DNA from: Bostrychus sinensis
Taxonomy: Eukaryota > Chordata > Actinopteri > Gobiiformes > Eleotridae
Direction of reading: 5' to 3'
Assembly (NCBI GenBank): GCA_020698575.1
Contig: CM036247.1
Span: forward strand, 27,194,431-27,258,430
Length of the DNA stretch: 64,000 nt
In this document: piece by piece, positions 46,680 through 58,222 of the stretch
Layout: each line of letters opens with the position of its first letter
Numbering within the stretch: position 1 is the first letter of the stretch
Position numbers and translations under genes: made by a program
The notes under the pieces: generated by a model
What the model saw: the letters and a program-made list of their open reading frames with translations, nothing else
The model's database searches: none
Told to the model about the DNA's origin: nothing

Positions 46680-47172
46680 GGGTGTCTGGAACCTATAGCA
46701 GCAACTATGGGCTTTAGGTGGGGTAGTGGGCAGATTGATGGTGGAAAGAGGTGAACAATCAAAAACATCAAAACTCATTTGAGTCAAACTCCTAACTGTG
46801 ATAAATGTTTATGGCACTGCAGAGGAACTCAGAGTCCATCCCAGCAACTATGAGCCTTAGGTGGGGTAACAATGGCCAGTTAGTTACAGTGCTGGCAGTT
46901 TGAGACCCACACAGACAGACAATCATTCAGTCTCATATTCATTCAACTAACAATTCAACAATTCATATTCATTAACTAACAATTCAGATCAATTCATCAA
47001 ACGCATGTGTGTCTTTGGATGGTGGGAGGAAGTGAAGGAAGTACCAGGAGAGGTCCACAGCACCACCTGGGGAGGACCAGACTGGATGGATGGAGGATGT
47101 AGACTTCACTCAGAAAGATCAAAAGCATGACCAGCTTGCTAAGAGGCATGAGAATTAACCACTCTGCCACAT
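46680..47172 (-). repeat. Older SINE copies in tandem
   Basis: A partial copy near 46685-46735 ('aacctatagcagcaactatg', 'ggctttaggtggggtag') is followed by a fuller one from 46840, with matching 'ccatcccagcaactatgagc' and a head at about 47130-47170 ('accactctgccac'). Divergence is greater than in the copy at 46194, so these inserted earlier. Confidence 0.65.
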
Positions 47173-47184
47173 GTACAAAAGATA

Positions 47185-47676
47185 TAAGGTCCTATATTGT
47201 GCTTTTTTTCAGGCTTTTTGAAATACTTTTGGACACCTTTGCATTAGCATCTTACGTTTTATAAATAATGTATATGTAAAACTTCTTTTGGGAAGATGTT
47301 ACTTTGGCTTTGCGGAGAATGCTTGCAGAGACTGGACAGAGCATACATAGGTTATTTACCACGGCTGTGAGCAACATGACACTATGAGCTTAGTGCTTTG
47401 TAGTGACAGCAACTTAAGTGCTGAATGTATTAAAATTCTCATACAGTTGATGAGCTTTAGAAACACAGAGGAGAACTTCATGGTATCACCTGCTATGTAG
47501 AGCGGTAAGACCCAAGCACTTTAAGCTCTTTAAAAGAGAACAAGTTCAGCAAACAGAATTACTCAAACAAGAGTGAATGAGATTAAATACTCCAGGAATA
47601 TTTCTGAGGTGCAAACAACATTATAACATGGCTAAAAGCTCACAAAACTCAATTTAGCATAATATGGGACCTTTAA
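47185..47676 (-). mobile_element. MITE family 1, complete copy
   Basis: Both ends survive: 'aaggtcctatattgtgc' on the left and 'gcataatatgggaccttTAA' on the right are inverted repeats. Interior words on the minus strand ('tgtgtttctaaagc', 'gttgctgtcactacaaagca') match the copies at 14, 26 and 53 kb. Flanking tetramers are TATA and TTAA. No open frame. Confidence 0.85.
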
Positions 47677-47774
47677 CATCTAAAATGCAACCAGAGGGGC
47701 AGCCAGATGTCACATAGTGACACATAGTGCAGTGTATTCTGAGTCTAAGGCATATGTGTGAAAAAAACAACAAA

Positions 47775-47777
<3 letters not shown>

Positions 47778-47864
<87 letters not shown>
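47778..47864. repeat. (AT)n microsatellite
   Basis: About 43 AT units with a single G interruption near 47817. It is self-complementary and generates artefactual Ile-Tyr frames on both strands. Confidence 0.95.
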
Positions 47865-47867
<3 letters not shown>

Positions 47868-49526
47868 ATATCTGATAACAACTATCATGTTTATATTTTT
47901 AAAACCATTTAGCCAGCCATTAACAGCAGTGCAGTGATGATGAATATAAGAGGCCACTGTACTGCTAACCCTCTATATTCAGATTCCAATGGTTAATTGA
48001 AAAACACTGAACAGTAAGGTTCAAGGTGAATTTAAGTGTGATAGAAGCTATTTGTGCAGATTGTGCATCTTTGATTGAAAACTGAAGGTGAAAAGAGACA
48101 ACCATATTAGTGGAGAGGGTTGATGGACAAAAAGATCAAAACTCATTTGGCTTTATTTAATCGGCTCATAACTGTAATAAGTGAGTATGGCAGCACAGAG
48201 GTAGAGGTCTTGTTGAGGCCAGAGGTTTCCTAATTAACCTCTGTGAAAGGCTTCTCTCTGTACAAGGATAAATGGTTTGTGTGTGTGCGCGTTTGTTTTC
48301 ACCTGTGCATGTAGCCTGCAGCCCCTTTCTGCATGTGTGAGTAGATCTCTGAGGCAATGAGACCTTGGACAGCACAGTAATTGATTCAGAGAATCTTCAA
48401 ATCAATTCTCGGACAGCTGGGGCCGGTGAGATTAGAAGTGAAGCGCCTGGTGCCCCGAGTGCAGTCAGACAGGCCCCAGAGCAAACAGTAATCTCAGGAT
48501 TATAGACCTCGGGGAGATGTACCTGTTTTCTCTCATTTCGCTCTCTCTCGCTCTCCCAGCAGTGACAGTCTATATTCACTTCTAACCACTCTCCCCAAAA
48601 ATGCTGCACTCGCTCCTCCATCTGTAGACTCTCACAATAACAAGCAGGCTAAAAGCTGCTGCCGCTGCTGAGATTACACCGTGGGAATATGAGCATAAGG
48701 TAATTGCACTGACTGATATACGGATGACTTTTAACCTTGTTCATTCTCTACATTTTCTTTAAATGAAGCGCTCTGTGGAAGAAGCTAATTCAGAGCCAAG
48801 CAGAGATTATCTGGAGCACAGCTCAAAGGAACCACTTAACCTAATGAAGTAAATAAGGGAATGCGTTCAAAGGTCATTTGTATAATTGTTTGGGCCGGGC
48901 TCATGCAGAAGAATGATGCAGACCTTTGTCCCACGGCTGGAATATATCTTATTGGCCTTTCCAATTGATTGAATTAAGTCACGAGAGTAAATCTGTCAGC
49001 GTAATGGCGGAAAAATGGGCCGTAGAAGGAGGGAACGAGGAGTCATTTTAAAAAGAGCTTTAGCGCAGACAGCATCGTCGGCTCCAAAAAACACACAGCT
49101 CTCTACAATAGGACTTCAGAATTTGTCATATAAACTGGCATTAGGAACATTAGGAATTAGTGAACTACAGGGGCAATTTATCTATGTGGATCCCGTGGAG
49201 GTACAAATTTGGTGAGGAGTGTTAAAGAGGCATTGTGCAATGTAATATTTTATAATGCAGTTAAACCAAACAGAGATCAAAATCATATTGTTAGTTGTAT
49301 ATAAAGATATCTATAATACAAACACCATTTATGTATTGTCTGTGTTGGAAAATAGAATTTTAAAACTCAATACAAGTCATTAGAAGATCCATTAACTCCT
49401 TTTCTTCTTGAACACGTCATTTTACATCAAGACAAAAGCATGTCCCTGCAGGGCTACCTTAGTTGTTCAACTGCAATCTCAATTTCTCTTCTAGCCTACT
49501 ACTTATAATATACATTTTGTGTACAA
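47865..49526. other. No gene recognised; strong candidate conserved elements at 48170-48650 and 48650-49215
   Basis: Both sub-blocks are repeat-free with balanced composition. The second holds TAAT/ATTG-type cores ('gaagctaattcagag', 'ttccaattgattgaatt') and 'caaaggtcatttg', a nuclear-receptor-like half site. The 66-codon frame at 49015 starts inside it and has no domain. I infer developmental enhancers. Nothing else is recognised. Confidence 0.4.
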
Positions 49527-49890
49527 TATATATTATGCTTTAATTGTTATTTTTAAACCAATCTTGGTCACCCTTAAAACAGCATTGCATGTTTTACATC
49601 CTTTAAAAACATTATCAGAGTAAAAGAAAAAGTAAACGCCATTTTACATTGAAAAATAGCTGTGAGGAATCAGTTTAAACACAACTGTACACTGTTTTTT
49701 GGATAAATGAATGACAGCAGACTGGATGTAGAGGACTTGTTAATTGGTCAGTGCTTCCTGGAGTGGGCGGAAGTTCATGAGAGAGGCAGAGGCTTGTGAA
49801 AATGTGCATTCTGAGGCCTCAAACTCAACATCAGAGAATACAGAATTAGTCAAATAGGAACATTAAAACATTTTAGAAAGCTCAAAACAG
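49527..49890 (+). mobile_element. Dispersed element, family 2 (plus copy)
   Basis: It matches the reverse complement of 37940-38516 through 'aaaccaatcttggtcaccc', 'aaaaatagctgtgaggaatc' and 'gaggacttgttaattggtc'. The middle segment containing the CTCF-like motif in the other copy is absent here, so one copy has an insertion or the other a deletion. Confidence 0.7.
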
Positions 49891-50864
49891 CCTTCAGTGA
49901 TTGTCTACCACAGTGTTATTGATATTTCATCATAGTTTTCATCAACGACATATTTTTGCGCCCGCAAACAAAATGAAAACTAAATAAAAAGTAATCAGTC
50001 ACACTAAAACTACAACTAGATGCACTGACATTTTCGTCAACGAATAAAAACGAAACAAAAATGAGCAGACGGGACAAGTGGAGACAAGGTCCTAAAGCAA
50101 TGATGCTCGTAGCCTAATGAATAAATTGGTACCCCTTCAATCAAAGACTGCAGTTAACGTTTATATTCTCAAACTGGGACTTTAAGTGGGTCAGGACATA
50201 TGCACCGCCTCGTCACGGAGCACCAGCCACGCTTTACTGGGGGTTTATTATGATGTTTGCCCACCTGACCACAGCAGGACAGAAACACAGCCCCACCTCT
50301 TCAGACCCTGTTCCCTCTCCCCACTTTTTCTCGCGGTGAAAGAACCTCAAGATTTAATTTTGCTTCAGATAAATGCGTTGTTTTGCGACCTCGCTCCTCT
50401 CCTTTCATCCCTTCCTCTCTCGATGTGCTGCGTGTCTTTCCTCCTCTCCATTACGCACGGGTTAGAAAAGCAAACTCAGAGCTAAACTTAAACAGAATCA
50501 GATTTAAACTAACTCTACGCTGTGTCCAGCCAAGGACAGAGAGATATGGACATCAGTTAGCTTAATAAAAGTTAGCAAAGCGGCTGTATTTGTCCCGAGG
50601 TGCTGTTGATGTCTGGAGAGGCTGTGTGTGAGGCACATGTGTGAGTAAAGTTACTGGATACATCCCCAGTTCTGTGTCTGTGTGCTAGAGTAATTATAAT
50701 GCACCTGAATGTTTACCTGCTGTTTGCTGCTAACCATCATAAAACATTCTGTTAGGTTTTATGCTGAAGCAGTGACTAACTGCAAACTGTGGTATGGTCA
50801 CTGAAGCAAACCAGTGCCTTTATAAAACATTAATATAATATATAACATATAGGTTGTTGTTAAA
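49891..50864. repeat. Interspersed repeat with 'ttttcgtcaacgaataaaaacg' edge, plus unassigned DNA
   Basis: At 49930-50100 the words 'catttttgcgcccgc'-like and 'cgtcaacgaataaaaacg' belong to a common fish repeat whose class I cannot fix. The GC-richer DNA at 50180-50660 carries short open frames on the plus strand, with no domain. It may be a further part of that element or a regulatory block. Confidence 0.4.
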
Positions 50865-51316
50865 TGTGACGCCCCCTACTGGGCACTCGGGGTTGTTTAT
50901 CTGGCCTGGCACACCTGTGGGCCCCAGGACGTTCAGGTCAGGTTTCTATTTAGGTAACGCCCATACAACAGTCAGCAGGTATGAGGCAGGCCCCAAACCA
51001 TGTGAAGACCACCACGGCCACTGGCACTGCCTGTTCTGCTTTTGGTTTGGTTTAGTTTGAATTATGGTATAGCTTAGTTAACTATTTTTGCTACTTAGTA
51101 TAGTTGTGCTTCATTAGACTTTCTACTCAGTTATGCTCCTTTTACAACATGGTACATTCATTTACCACTCCCCTTCAACACTACTACACTACTGATAATT
51201 TGGCACTTTAATCCTTTCCCAATTTGGTTTGATCATATTTAATTTGGAATAATTGGCCTTAATTTTTGTCTGGTGTGTCCTCCTCGGTTGCGACCCCTAG
51301 AGCCAGGGTCGTAACA
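50865..51316 (+). mobile_element. Solo LTR with TTAAA target duplication
   Basis: The 452-base unit starts TGTGACGCCCCC and ends 'ccagggtcgtaaca', the TGT...ACA border of LTRs. It is flanked by ttaaa at 50860-50864 and 51317-51321, a perfect 5-bp duplication. No gag or pol sequence lies beside it, so it is most simply a solo LTR from recombination between two LTRs. The 3' end resembles that of the LTR at 56.8 kb, suggesting a Gypsy-like source. A CTCF-like 13/14 match sits at its very start. Confidence 0.75.
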
Positions 51317-51497
51317 TTAAATAAAAGACAAATACATATTTGGGTTGACTAAATCTATTGTCGATTTCTACTTTTAGAATATTATAGCGATGTACATTTT
51401 GGAATGAATGGTTTCTGGGTTTGTTGATATTTCTGCTTCATAAAAAAAAGAAGAAAAAATAAATAAATAGTAATTTAGTTATCTATTCACAATTGTG
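51317..51497. other. No feature recognised
   Basis: AT-rich spacer between the solo LTR and a SINE-like fragment. Confidence 0.4.
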
Positions 51498-51612
51498 GAG
51501 CATCTTGGTATCTCACCTGACAGAGTGTACTGGAGCAACCCAGGTTTGATTCCCAGCAAGTTGCTGTCCACTCACACTGACTAAAGGCCAAAGAGCTAAA
51601 TAAATAAAAATC
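51498..51612 (+). repeat. tRNA-like SINE fragment
   Basis: 'gtggagcatcttggtatctc' and a box B-like 'caggtttgattccc' have tRNA promoter spacing and end in 'taaataaataaaaatc'. This is shorter than the main SINE family and may be a separate one. Confidence 0.5.
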
Positions 51613-52925
51613 ACCATTGCTCTCATTGTGAAATCTGCAGGTACTTCTTAGCTGGAAATCTTCATATCTTCATATCACTAATGAATGTGCCACAATAATT
51701 CTTGATTGTGCATCTATTTCCTCATGGTACCTTATCCTGTCTGACAACTAGTTACATGAACAACAGAGCATCTGCCACAGCTCTGGAGAAAAGTGATAAT
51801 GTGTGAGCCAAAAGCACAACACAACAGTTCAATTGAGCTGACACCACCAAATGAGCATTTACCCTAATGTTTTCATCGTCTGCTGGGACAAATGACTCAC
51901 TCATGCCTGACTTACCAGTCTGTTCCAAACACTTCCCATTACCCAGTCATTTTGCACAAGGGGGAAGAAAACAGTTCAGATTTTAAAAGTGGGTTCAGGG
52001 AAAGGCTGCATGTTTGGATACACATTTGAATGTTCTTTTCAAAATTACTGAGTGACTTTGATTTTGGATAATGGCCTTGTTTTGGTTTAAATGTTGTATT
52101 GACACAATGCAGAAGTGCATCATAAGCTGCATTAAGCTGAATGCCTTAATGACAGTAATTTCTTATTTATTGAGGCTTGGAACTGACATAAGAAGTACAT
52201 TTTAGGACTCCTTATGGCTGGACTACACTCAGAAACTACTTTCTTAAAAAAAGTATCTAGAGTGGTTACTTTCCTGACTTGTGAGCACAGATGACTCAGA
52301 CCAGAGGAGCAGAGTCTGGAGACCTGACCGTGTGTGCAGAGGTAGGTGTTCGGGGGCAGCACAGCAGATGGAGATCAGGCTCCCAAAAAAAAGTGCAAAA
52401 AGGGCTGGTGAAGCAGAACGTGTCGGGGCGATGGAGCAGCCCGGGAGTGGAGTGGAGAATGGAGCGAGCATGTCCAGCTGGGCCTCTGACAGGTGAAGTC
52501 ATGGAAACAGGCTGGTTAACATCCAACAGACATGCAAGTACGGTAATCCCAAAGGAGGACCTGCCATAAGGAAATGTTATAATCCGAAGAGGTAGAGGAG
52601 TCCGAGACAGGCCTTTATGCTAAACCTGAAAAAGGATTAGAGGAGGTGATGTTAACATGAGAGGGAGGGAAATCTCGACCAGAAGTGCAGCAGAATGTAT
52701 GGAAAAGTAGCTGATTAGATTATAAGATTAATAGCTGATATCCAGTAACGTTATTTTTGGTATACACCATCCATGGATCCTTGTGTTCTGACATGCAGTT
52801 GTATTTTCTCTACTTAGTTTGTTCACAGGAATAGTGGAAAAGTGTAGTGTAGTATGTAACCAATGGGATCACACCCATTGGTTACATACACTCAGTATGT
52901 AGGTCTCCATATTTACATAATGTCT
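51613..52925. other. No gene recognised
   Basis: At 52240-52570 GC is higher and several short frames overlap on both strands, which argues against any of them being coding. No domain or splice context was found. Confidence 0.35.
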
Positions 52926-53473
52926 TTAAAGGTTCCCTATTATGCTAAACTGACTTTTTAAACCATGCTATTGTTAATGTTATTTCCACGAAATCAATCA
53001 AAAACATACCTGGAGTAGTACTTTTTTTTGTTTATGCTTGTTTGAGTAATCCTGTTACTCAACCCTGACAGTTTCTCAGGAGCTGAAAACGCTGAGTCTC
53101 ACCTTTCTGCGTAGACGCGTGAAACCAAGAAGTGCTCCTGCGCATTTCTAAAGTCTGTATACCCTCCCTGGACTCATTCTGATCATTTCAGCACTTAAAT
53201 TGCTGTCACTACAAAGCAGTTAGCTCATCTGTTAGGTCATCTTGCCAGTAGCTGTGTTAAATAGCCATTTTAGGCACTGTTCATCCCCCGCCATTACCAG
53301 CAGAGGGCGTCAGGCACCTAATCCAAGCGTTCTCTGCAAATTAAAAGTAACAGCTCCCCAAAAGAAAACATTTTCAATACATTATTATAAATTATAAAAC
53401 GTAAAATGTTAATGCAAAGGTGTCCAAAACTATTTTTAAAAGCCTGGAATTAAGCATAATATAAGACCATTAA
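52926..53473 (+). mobile_element. MITE family 1, complete copy with CTCF-like core
   Basis: Starts 'ttaaaggttccctattatgc' and ends 'gcataatataagaccattaa', inverted termini between TTAA tetramers, 548 bases. It is the most complete copy for comparison with those at 14, 26 and 47 kb. The motif ccagcagagggcgt lies at 53297-53310, absent or mutated in other copies. No open frame. Confidence 0.88.
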
Positions 53474-53545
53474 CCTTTATTTAACCAGGAAAGTCCCATT
53501 GAGATTAACAATCTCTTTTGTGGGGGAGTCCTGGCCCCATAAGGG
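53474..53545 (-). repeat. LINE 3' tail, minus strand
   Basis: 'cctttatttaaccaggaaag' and 'tcccattgagatt' directly follow the MITE. This is the same 3' UTR as in the LINE at 26.2-26.7 kb, without coding sequence. Confidence 0.7.
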
Positions 53546-53645
53546 ACTGATTGTACAGGTTTTTAGTGGTAGCCAAAATCAGAGCTCCTGGAGGAAACCT
53601 ACGCAGACACAGGGAGGACGTTCTAACCTCCACACAGAAATATAC
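53546..53645 (-). repeat. SINE fragment
   Basis: 'cctggaggaaacctacgcag' and 'acacagggaggacgttctaa' match the middle of the tRNA-headed SINE. Both ends are missing. Confidence 0.55.
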
Positions 53646-54460
53646 TGTATCGTCAGGTATTTTCAAGCATCATTGTGAATATCTTTGATGTAAGTAACAT
53701 AACAAATGCACATTGTATAACTAAATAGTGTGAACATTAATAATAATAGTTTAATATAATAATAGTGCAGGCTCAAAATAATAAATAATACTCTTACTAG
53801 CCACTTGGGCAGGTTGAATCTTTAATTTAGAGGTTAGGCCTGAATTTCTGTTGCTCTGCTTGAGGGTATATAATTTAATATAGTAATTCATCATGATTTT
53901 TTTAAAGCTAGTTGTATATCTTTGTGATGCTTTTTTCATATGGTCCTTGAGGCTAACAATAAAGATGATGATAAAACATACACAAAAACTTGAAAGCACT
54001 TATTTGGCTAGTAACGTTTGAAAAAGCCTAGCCACAGTGGCCAGTGAGCAAAAAATTAAGTGTGAAGACCTGATTATGATAATGTAAAATCTAAGTGATT
54101 GCTTTATTAATCAGATTACATCTAGATTATGTGGACACACGTACATAGATCTAGTATATTACAGAGAAGACACGCAGTAATTGAGCATCGACCATAACGA
54201 TCAGTTTCAGATTACTTTATAGATTAAACATCAAATCCTGAAAATAAATCCAATAATCCAATAATCTATAGACTTTTAGTGTTTGTAACAAAATGGCTGC
54301 CATAAACTAAGCAGACCACAATATACTGCATTTTCAATAGAGGAATTAAACCACCACCAGTACAGCAAATTCCGAATAATCACAATAGTTTTAGCAACTG
54401 ACTTCAAATCAAAGTCATGATTGTCAGAGACTGGTAAGTAAACATAAATGAATATGATAT
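53646..54460. other. No gene or repeat recognised
   Basis: AT-rich DNA without exon signals. Confidence 0.4.
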
Positions 54461-54519
<59 letters not shown>

Positions 54520-54524
54520 TTTTA
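54461..54524. repeat. (TTTA)n microsatellite
   Basis: Sixteen uninterrupted TTTA/ATTT units. Confidence 0.95.
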
Positions 54525-55087
54525 TGTGTATCAATTATGAGGATATAAGCTAAAGGCTAAGTAAGTCCAGCCTTAACTGCCCAGACCTCACTAAAATGTG
54601 AAAAGATTGAAATGATTAGTTGAGGATCCATTGCTGCTGTATGGATACATCTGTCAGCATATTCTTAGTGGAGGTGTGAGCCGTGGCCCCCACAATGCTA
54701 TGTCAAAGATCCCGACAAGCTCTTAAAGTGATTAGAGCATGATTAGTGTAGCACTGAGCGCATGATGAGTCCATATAAGTCAATAATGACGGCTCCAGAG
54801 GTCATGACTCCAGCCTTCTCTCTCCTACAGTCAGTGAGAAGAATGAGATGGGGCAGATGAATTAACGATGACCACTACACATGCAACATATGTTTAATGA
54901 ATACAACTCACAATGCAGTGCTGTAAAAATGCATTGAGCTATGTAAAGATTAATGTAACTAGCCATTGAGTGACTTGTACAGGTTATTTATGGCTCCATG
55001 CAATGAGCATAGGATCATTTGTGTCAAGGCAGTTTTTCCCCCCCCAACTTTATGAATGTATTTTCACATATTTCTATTTAAAAATTG
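54525..55087. other. No gene recognised
   Basis: A repeat-free stretch at 54600-54860 with balanced composition could be regulatory. Nothing more can be supported. Confidence 0.3.
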
Positions 55088-55299
55088 ACAAACCAAATTC
55101 TGAAAAAGTTGGTGCAATGTAAACAAAAATAAAATGTAATGGCTTGCAAATCTCATAAAACTATCATGGCTCAGTTATGTCTTCTGTTTTATAACTGAAC
55201 ATTTTAAAGCTAAATGCTGTACCTGAGGCATATTTCATAACTGCTCAAATAAAAAGCTGGCACAGATTTCACTTAATACAATAATTATGTTTTTATACA

Positions 55300-55625
<326 letters not shown>

Positions 55626-56228
55626 TTTGATGGCAGAAGTAGCAATTGACAGTGTTAATTCTGATGGTACCGTCAAAACTATAACATTGTCTATAGTTTA
55701 CATAAAAATTGTTTATAAAAAAAATAAGTGGAAGTTCCATACTTGTGTAAAGTGCCTTCTGTATTTCATTTGTACTACATCTTCACATTAATTAAGAAAA
55801 CTTTGTAAACCCATTGCATGTATTATTTTGAGTTGTCATAGCTTAAATTGGAAGATTAATAGTGCATCAAGGCTACTAGTATTTAGTATGCTTGTAGTAA
55901 TACGTATATCACAGTTACTATATATATTCAAGTATTATTGTTAACACTAAAGAGTATATGTACTGAAAATGAAAAAATAAACTTACTTGATATTTCTTAG
56001 TAAATTTACTAAAGAAAACTTTACTTATTTACATAAGATTACTAACATTATGTAACTTTTCTATTAAGATAATAAATAAATAAATAAATAATAAGGCTTT
56101 TTGTTTCCAAAGTTTTTTTTAAAAGTAAACTTTACTAATCAGAGTTTACAGTGCTGGTCTTCACAATAGATTATAAATAATATATCAGGTGTTTAATCTG
56201 TATGTATGTGACCATTTCATGACAGCTG

Positions 56229-56250
56229 TTTTTTTTTTTTTTTTTTTTTT
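56229..56250. repeat. Poly-T tract inside the Tc1 relic
   Basis: Twenty-two T residues interrupt the Tc1 homology between 'atttcatgacagctg' and 'ccatggcagcaacacg', so the tract grew within the element. Confidence 0.9.
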
Positions 56251-56844
56251 CCATGGCAGCAACACGACTCAAAAAAGTTGTGACAAAGCAACAAAAACAT
56301 TTTACTAATAAAAATAATAATAATAATGCAGCTTGAGCATTTTACAACCATTTAGGTTAATGGGCAACATTTCAATTAAGTTAAAAACAAAGAAGTGCTT
56401 TGTTTTGGGTGCAAGTCAAAAGAACCAAATCAGGTACTCTTTGGAAGTAACAGGTCATTTCCTTTAATGTTGTACACATAAAATGTCTGTGGTTAAAAGT
56501 CACACAAGAGAAGTTTTTACCAAGCAGACAGTCACTCTTTGTGTGTACAAGATTTCAGTTAAAATGTCTGGGTTATTAGAATTAGATGGATTGGGTGCTC
56601 AATGGTTTTCAGGTCTTCAAGTGGCACTGCATTCAAAACAGATAATACTGGAAATCACTGCATGGGCATCCACAGGTCAGAAATTTAAACCTGTATCATG
56701 CAAAGACAAATGACCTTATGTGAACACAATCCAGAAACACCTTTTTCTGAAGCAAAATGAATTTAAAATGGACTGAGGAAATAATAATAACAGTTCTATG
56801 GTCAGATTAATTAAAGAATGTTTCTGGATCATGTTCTCATATGT

Positions 56845-57226
56845 TGTTACGGTTCACTATGATCCAGGAGGACAACACAGCAGGTATTACACAGGTATTA
56901 ACAGGTTTATTACAGTCTTGGATTTTAAGGTAAGTAGCAAAATGTCAGCTGGAACCCAGCAGAGTTGTTGAGGTTGTAGGCAGAGGAACAGGCAGGCTGA
57001 GGAATGAGCAGGCAGGCAGAGTGGCAGCTGACACAGTATTATAGTAACAACCAACTGGCGAGAAGTGGATGAAGAGCTAGGCTTCTTATACTGCAGCAGA
57101 TGAGAAGTGGATTGGAGCCAGGCATGTCAGCAGCCAGCCTTGGGAATGCCATGCCCAGGTAAGAGGAATGACAGACAAACATATAAGGCAGGGGGAGAAC
57201 ACAAACACCAGGAATGGTTCATGACA
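56845..57226 (-). mobile_element. Gypsy-like solo LTR
   Basis: Read on the minus strand the 382-base unit runs TGTCATGAACC to 'gaaccgtaaca'. It has a TATA-like box (gcagtataagaag) near the middle and an AATAAA-containing stretch (ctgtaataaacctg) before the 3' end, the normal U3-R-U5 order of an LTR. The flanks tatgt and tatgg agree in four of five positions. No internal retroviral or Gypsy coding sequence adjoins it, so it is a solo LTR. It starts 14 bases after the Tc1 relic. Confidence 0.75.
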
Positions 57227-58201
57227 TATGGCTTCTTCTTTACATGCCACAGTTATAAATTGGATTTTGTGAAAACAGTTTTCACAGACAATAACTTCTG
57301 TAAGTGCTCCCGAGCCCATGCATTCAGTTTTTATTTATGCTTTACTTAACCAGCTTTTTTATAGATGGGTTTGCGTTCAAAAATGTGATTTTGATGAATA
57401 ATTCCTCTTGCAATACTTGTTTAACAGTGTCAGAAATGTAAGAGAACTGTCGAGAACACTACCACTACAAAATGGCACTTTTTCTTTTAAACCAAAACAT
57501 CACTTTTAGTTTTTTTTTAGGCACATTAACGTCACTACAATTTACATTTGCTTATGCTCCCTATTGTTTACCATACACACATTGTAGCCTTAAAGACCAG
57601 CTTCTGAGTCCCATGCAAGATTGCAGGCTACTTCAAGTTCCACAGTGCAAGATGCAACAAACTTATGTGACTTCTATGGAAGTGAACTTATATATTTCCA
57701 ACATTTTCTATGATCCTTCTCAGAAAGACACCTGCCACTTGACGTCAGCTATTGCACCACGACGTTGTTAAAAGAGTGTTACTTGCTAATCACTTCCTCG
57801 GAGGTAAACATTTGGTGAAGTATTAGTAAAAAATCTAGCAGATGCTTCTTGCTGCACAGAAGAGGATTGTAAAAGCAGGGGCTTGTGAGTAGGCACTGTT
57901 GGACAAGTACGCATGTGTGCAGCCATCCAAAAACACAAGGGATTGGATCGGGGAAGAGAAATTAGCTCCTCTTGAAGCTTGCATTTGGAAGCCTGGGGTT
58001 CCGACGGCGCTGTGAAATCTCTACACTTGTCAGAACGTGTACTCGATGCATGACATGCAAATGATACTGGCAAGAAAACACAGCCAGTGGGCACCGACTA
58101 CAACTGTTCTGAAGCTACCCCAAATATCTCAAAGTATTAGAAGGAAATAGGCTTGTGAAGGAGTTTGCCATTTGAGCTGCTGGAGGAACACTATTACTCT
58201 T
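57227..58201. other. No gene recognised
   Basis: Short frames of up to about 100 codons on both strands show no domain. Balanced composition at 57790-58140 without repeats is noted. Confidence 0.35.
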
Positions 58202-58222
58202 AAAAAAAAAAAAAAAAAAAAA
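58202..58222. repeat. Poly-A tract
   Basis: Twenty-one A residues. No retroelement body was recognised on either side. Confidence 0.9.

Noticed and set aside
52240..52570. Cluster of overlapping open frames of 70-90 codons on both strands
   Set aside because: Frames on both strands at once indicate composition, not coding. No splice-bounded exon or domain can be seen.
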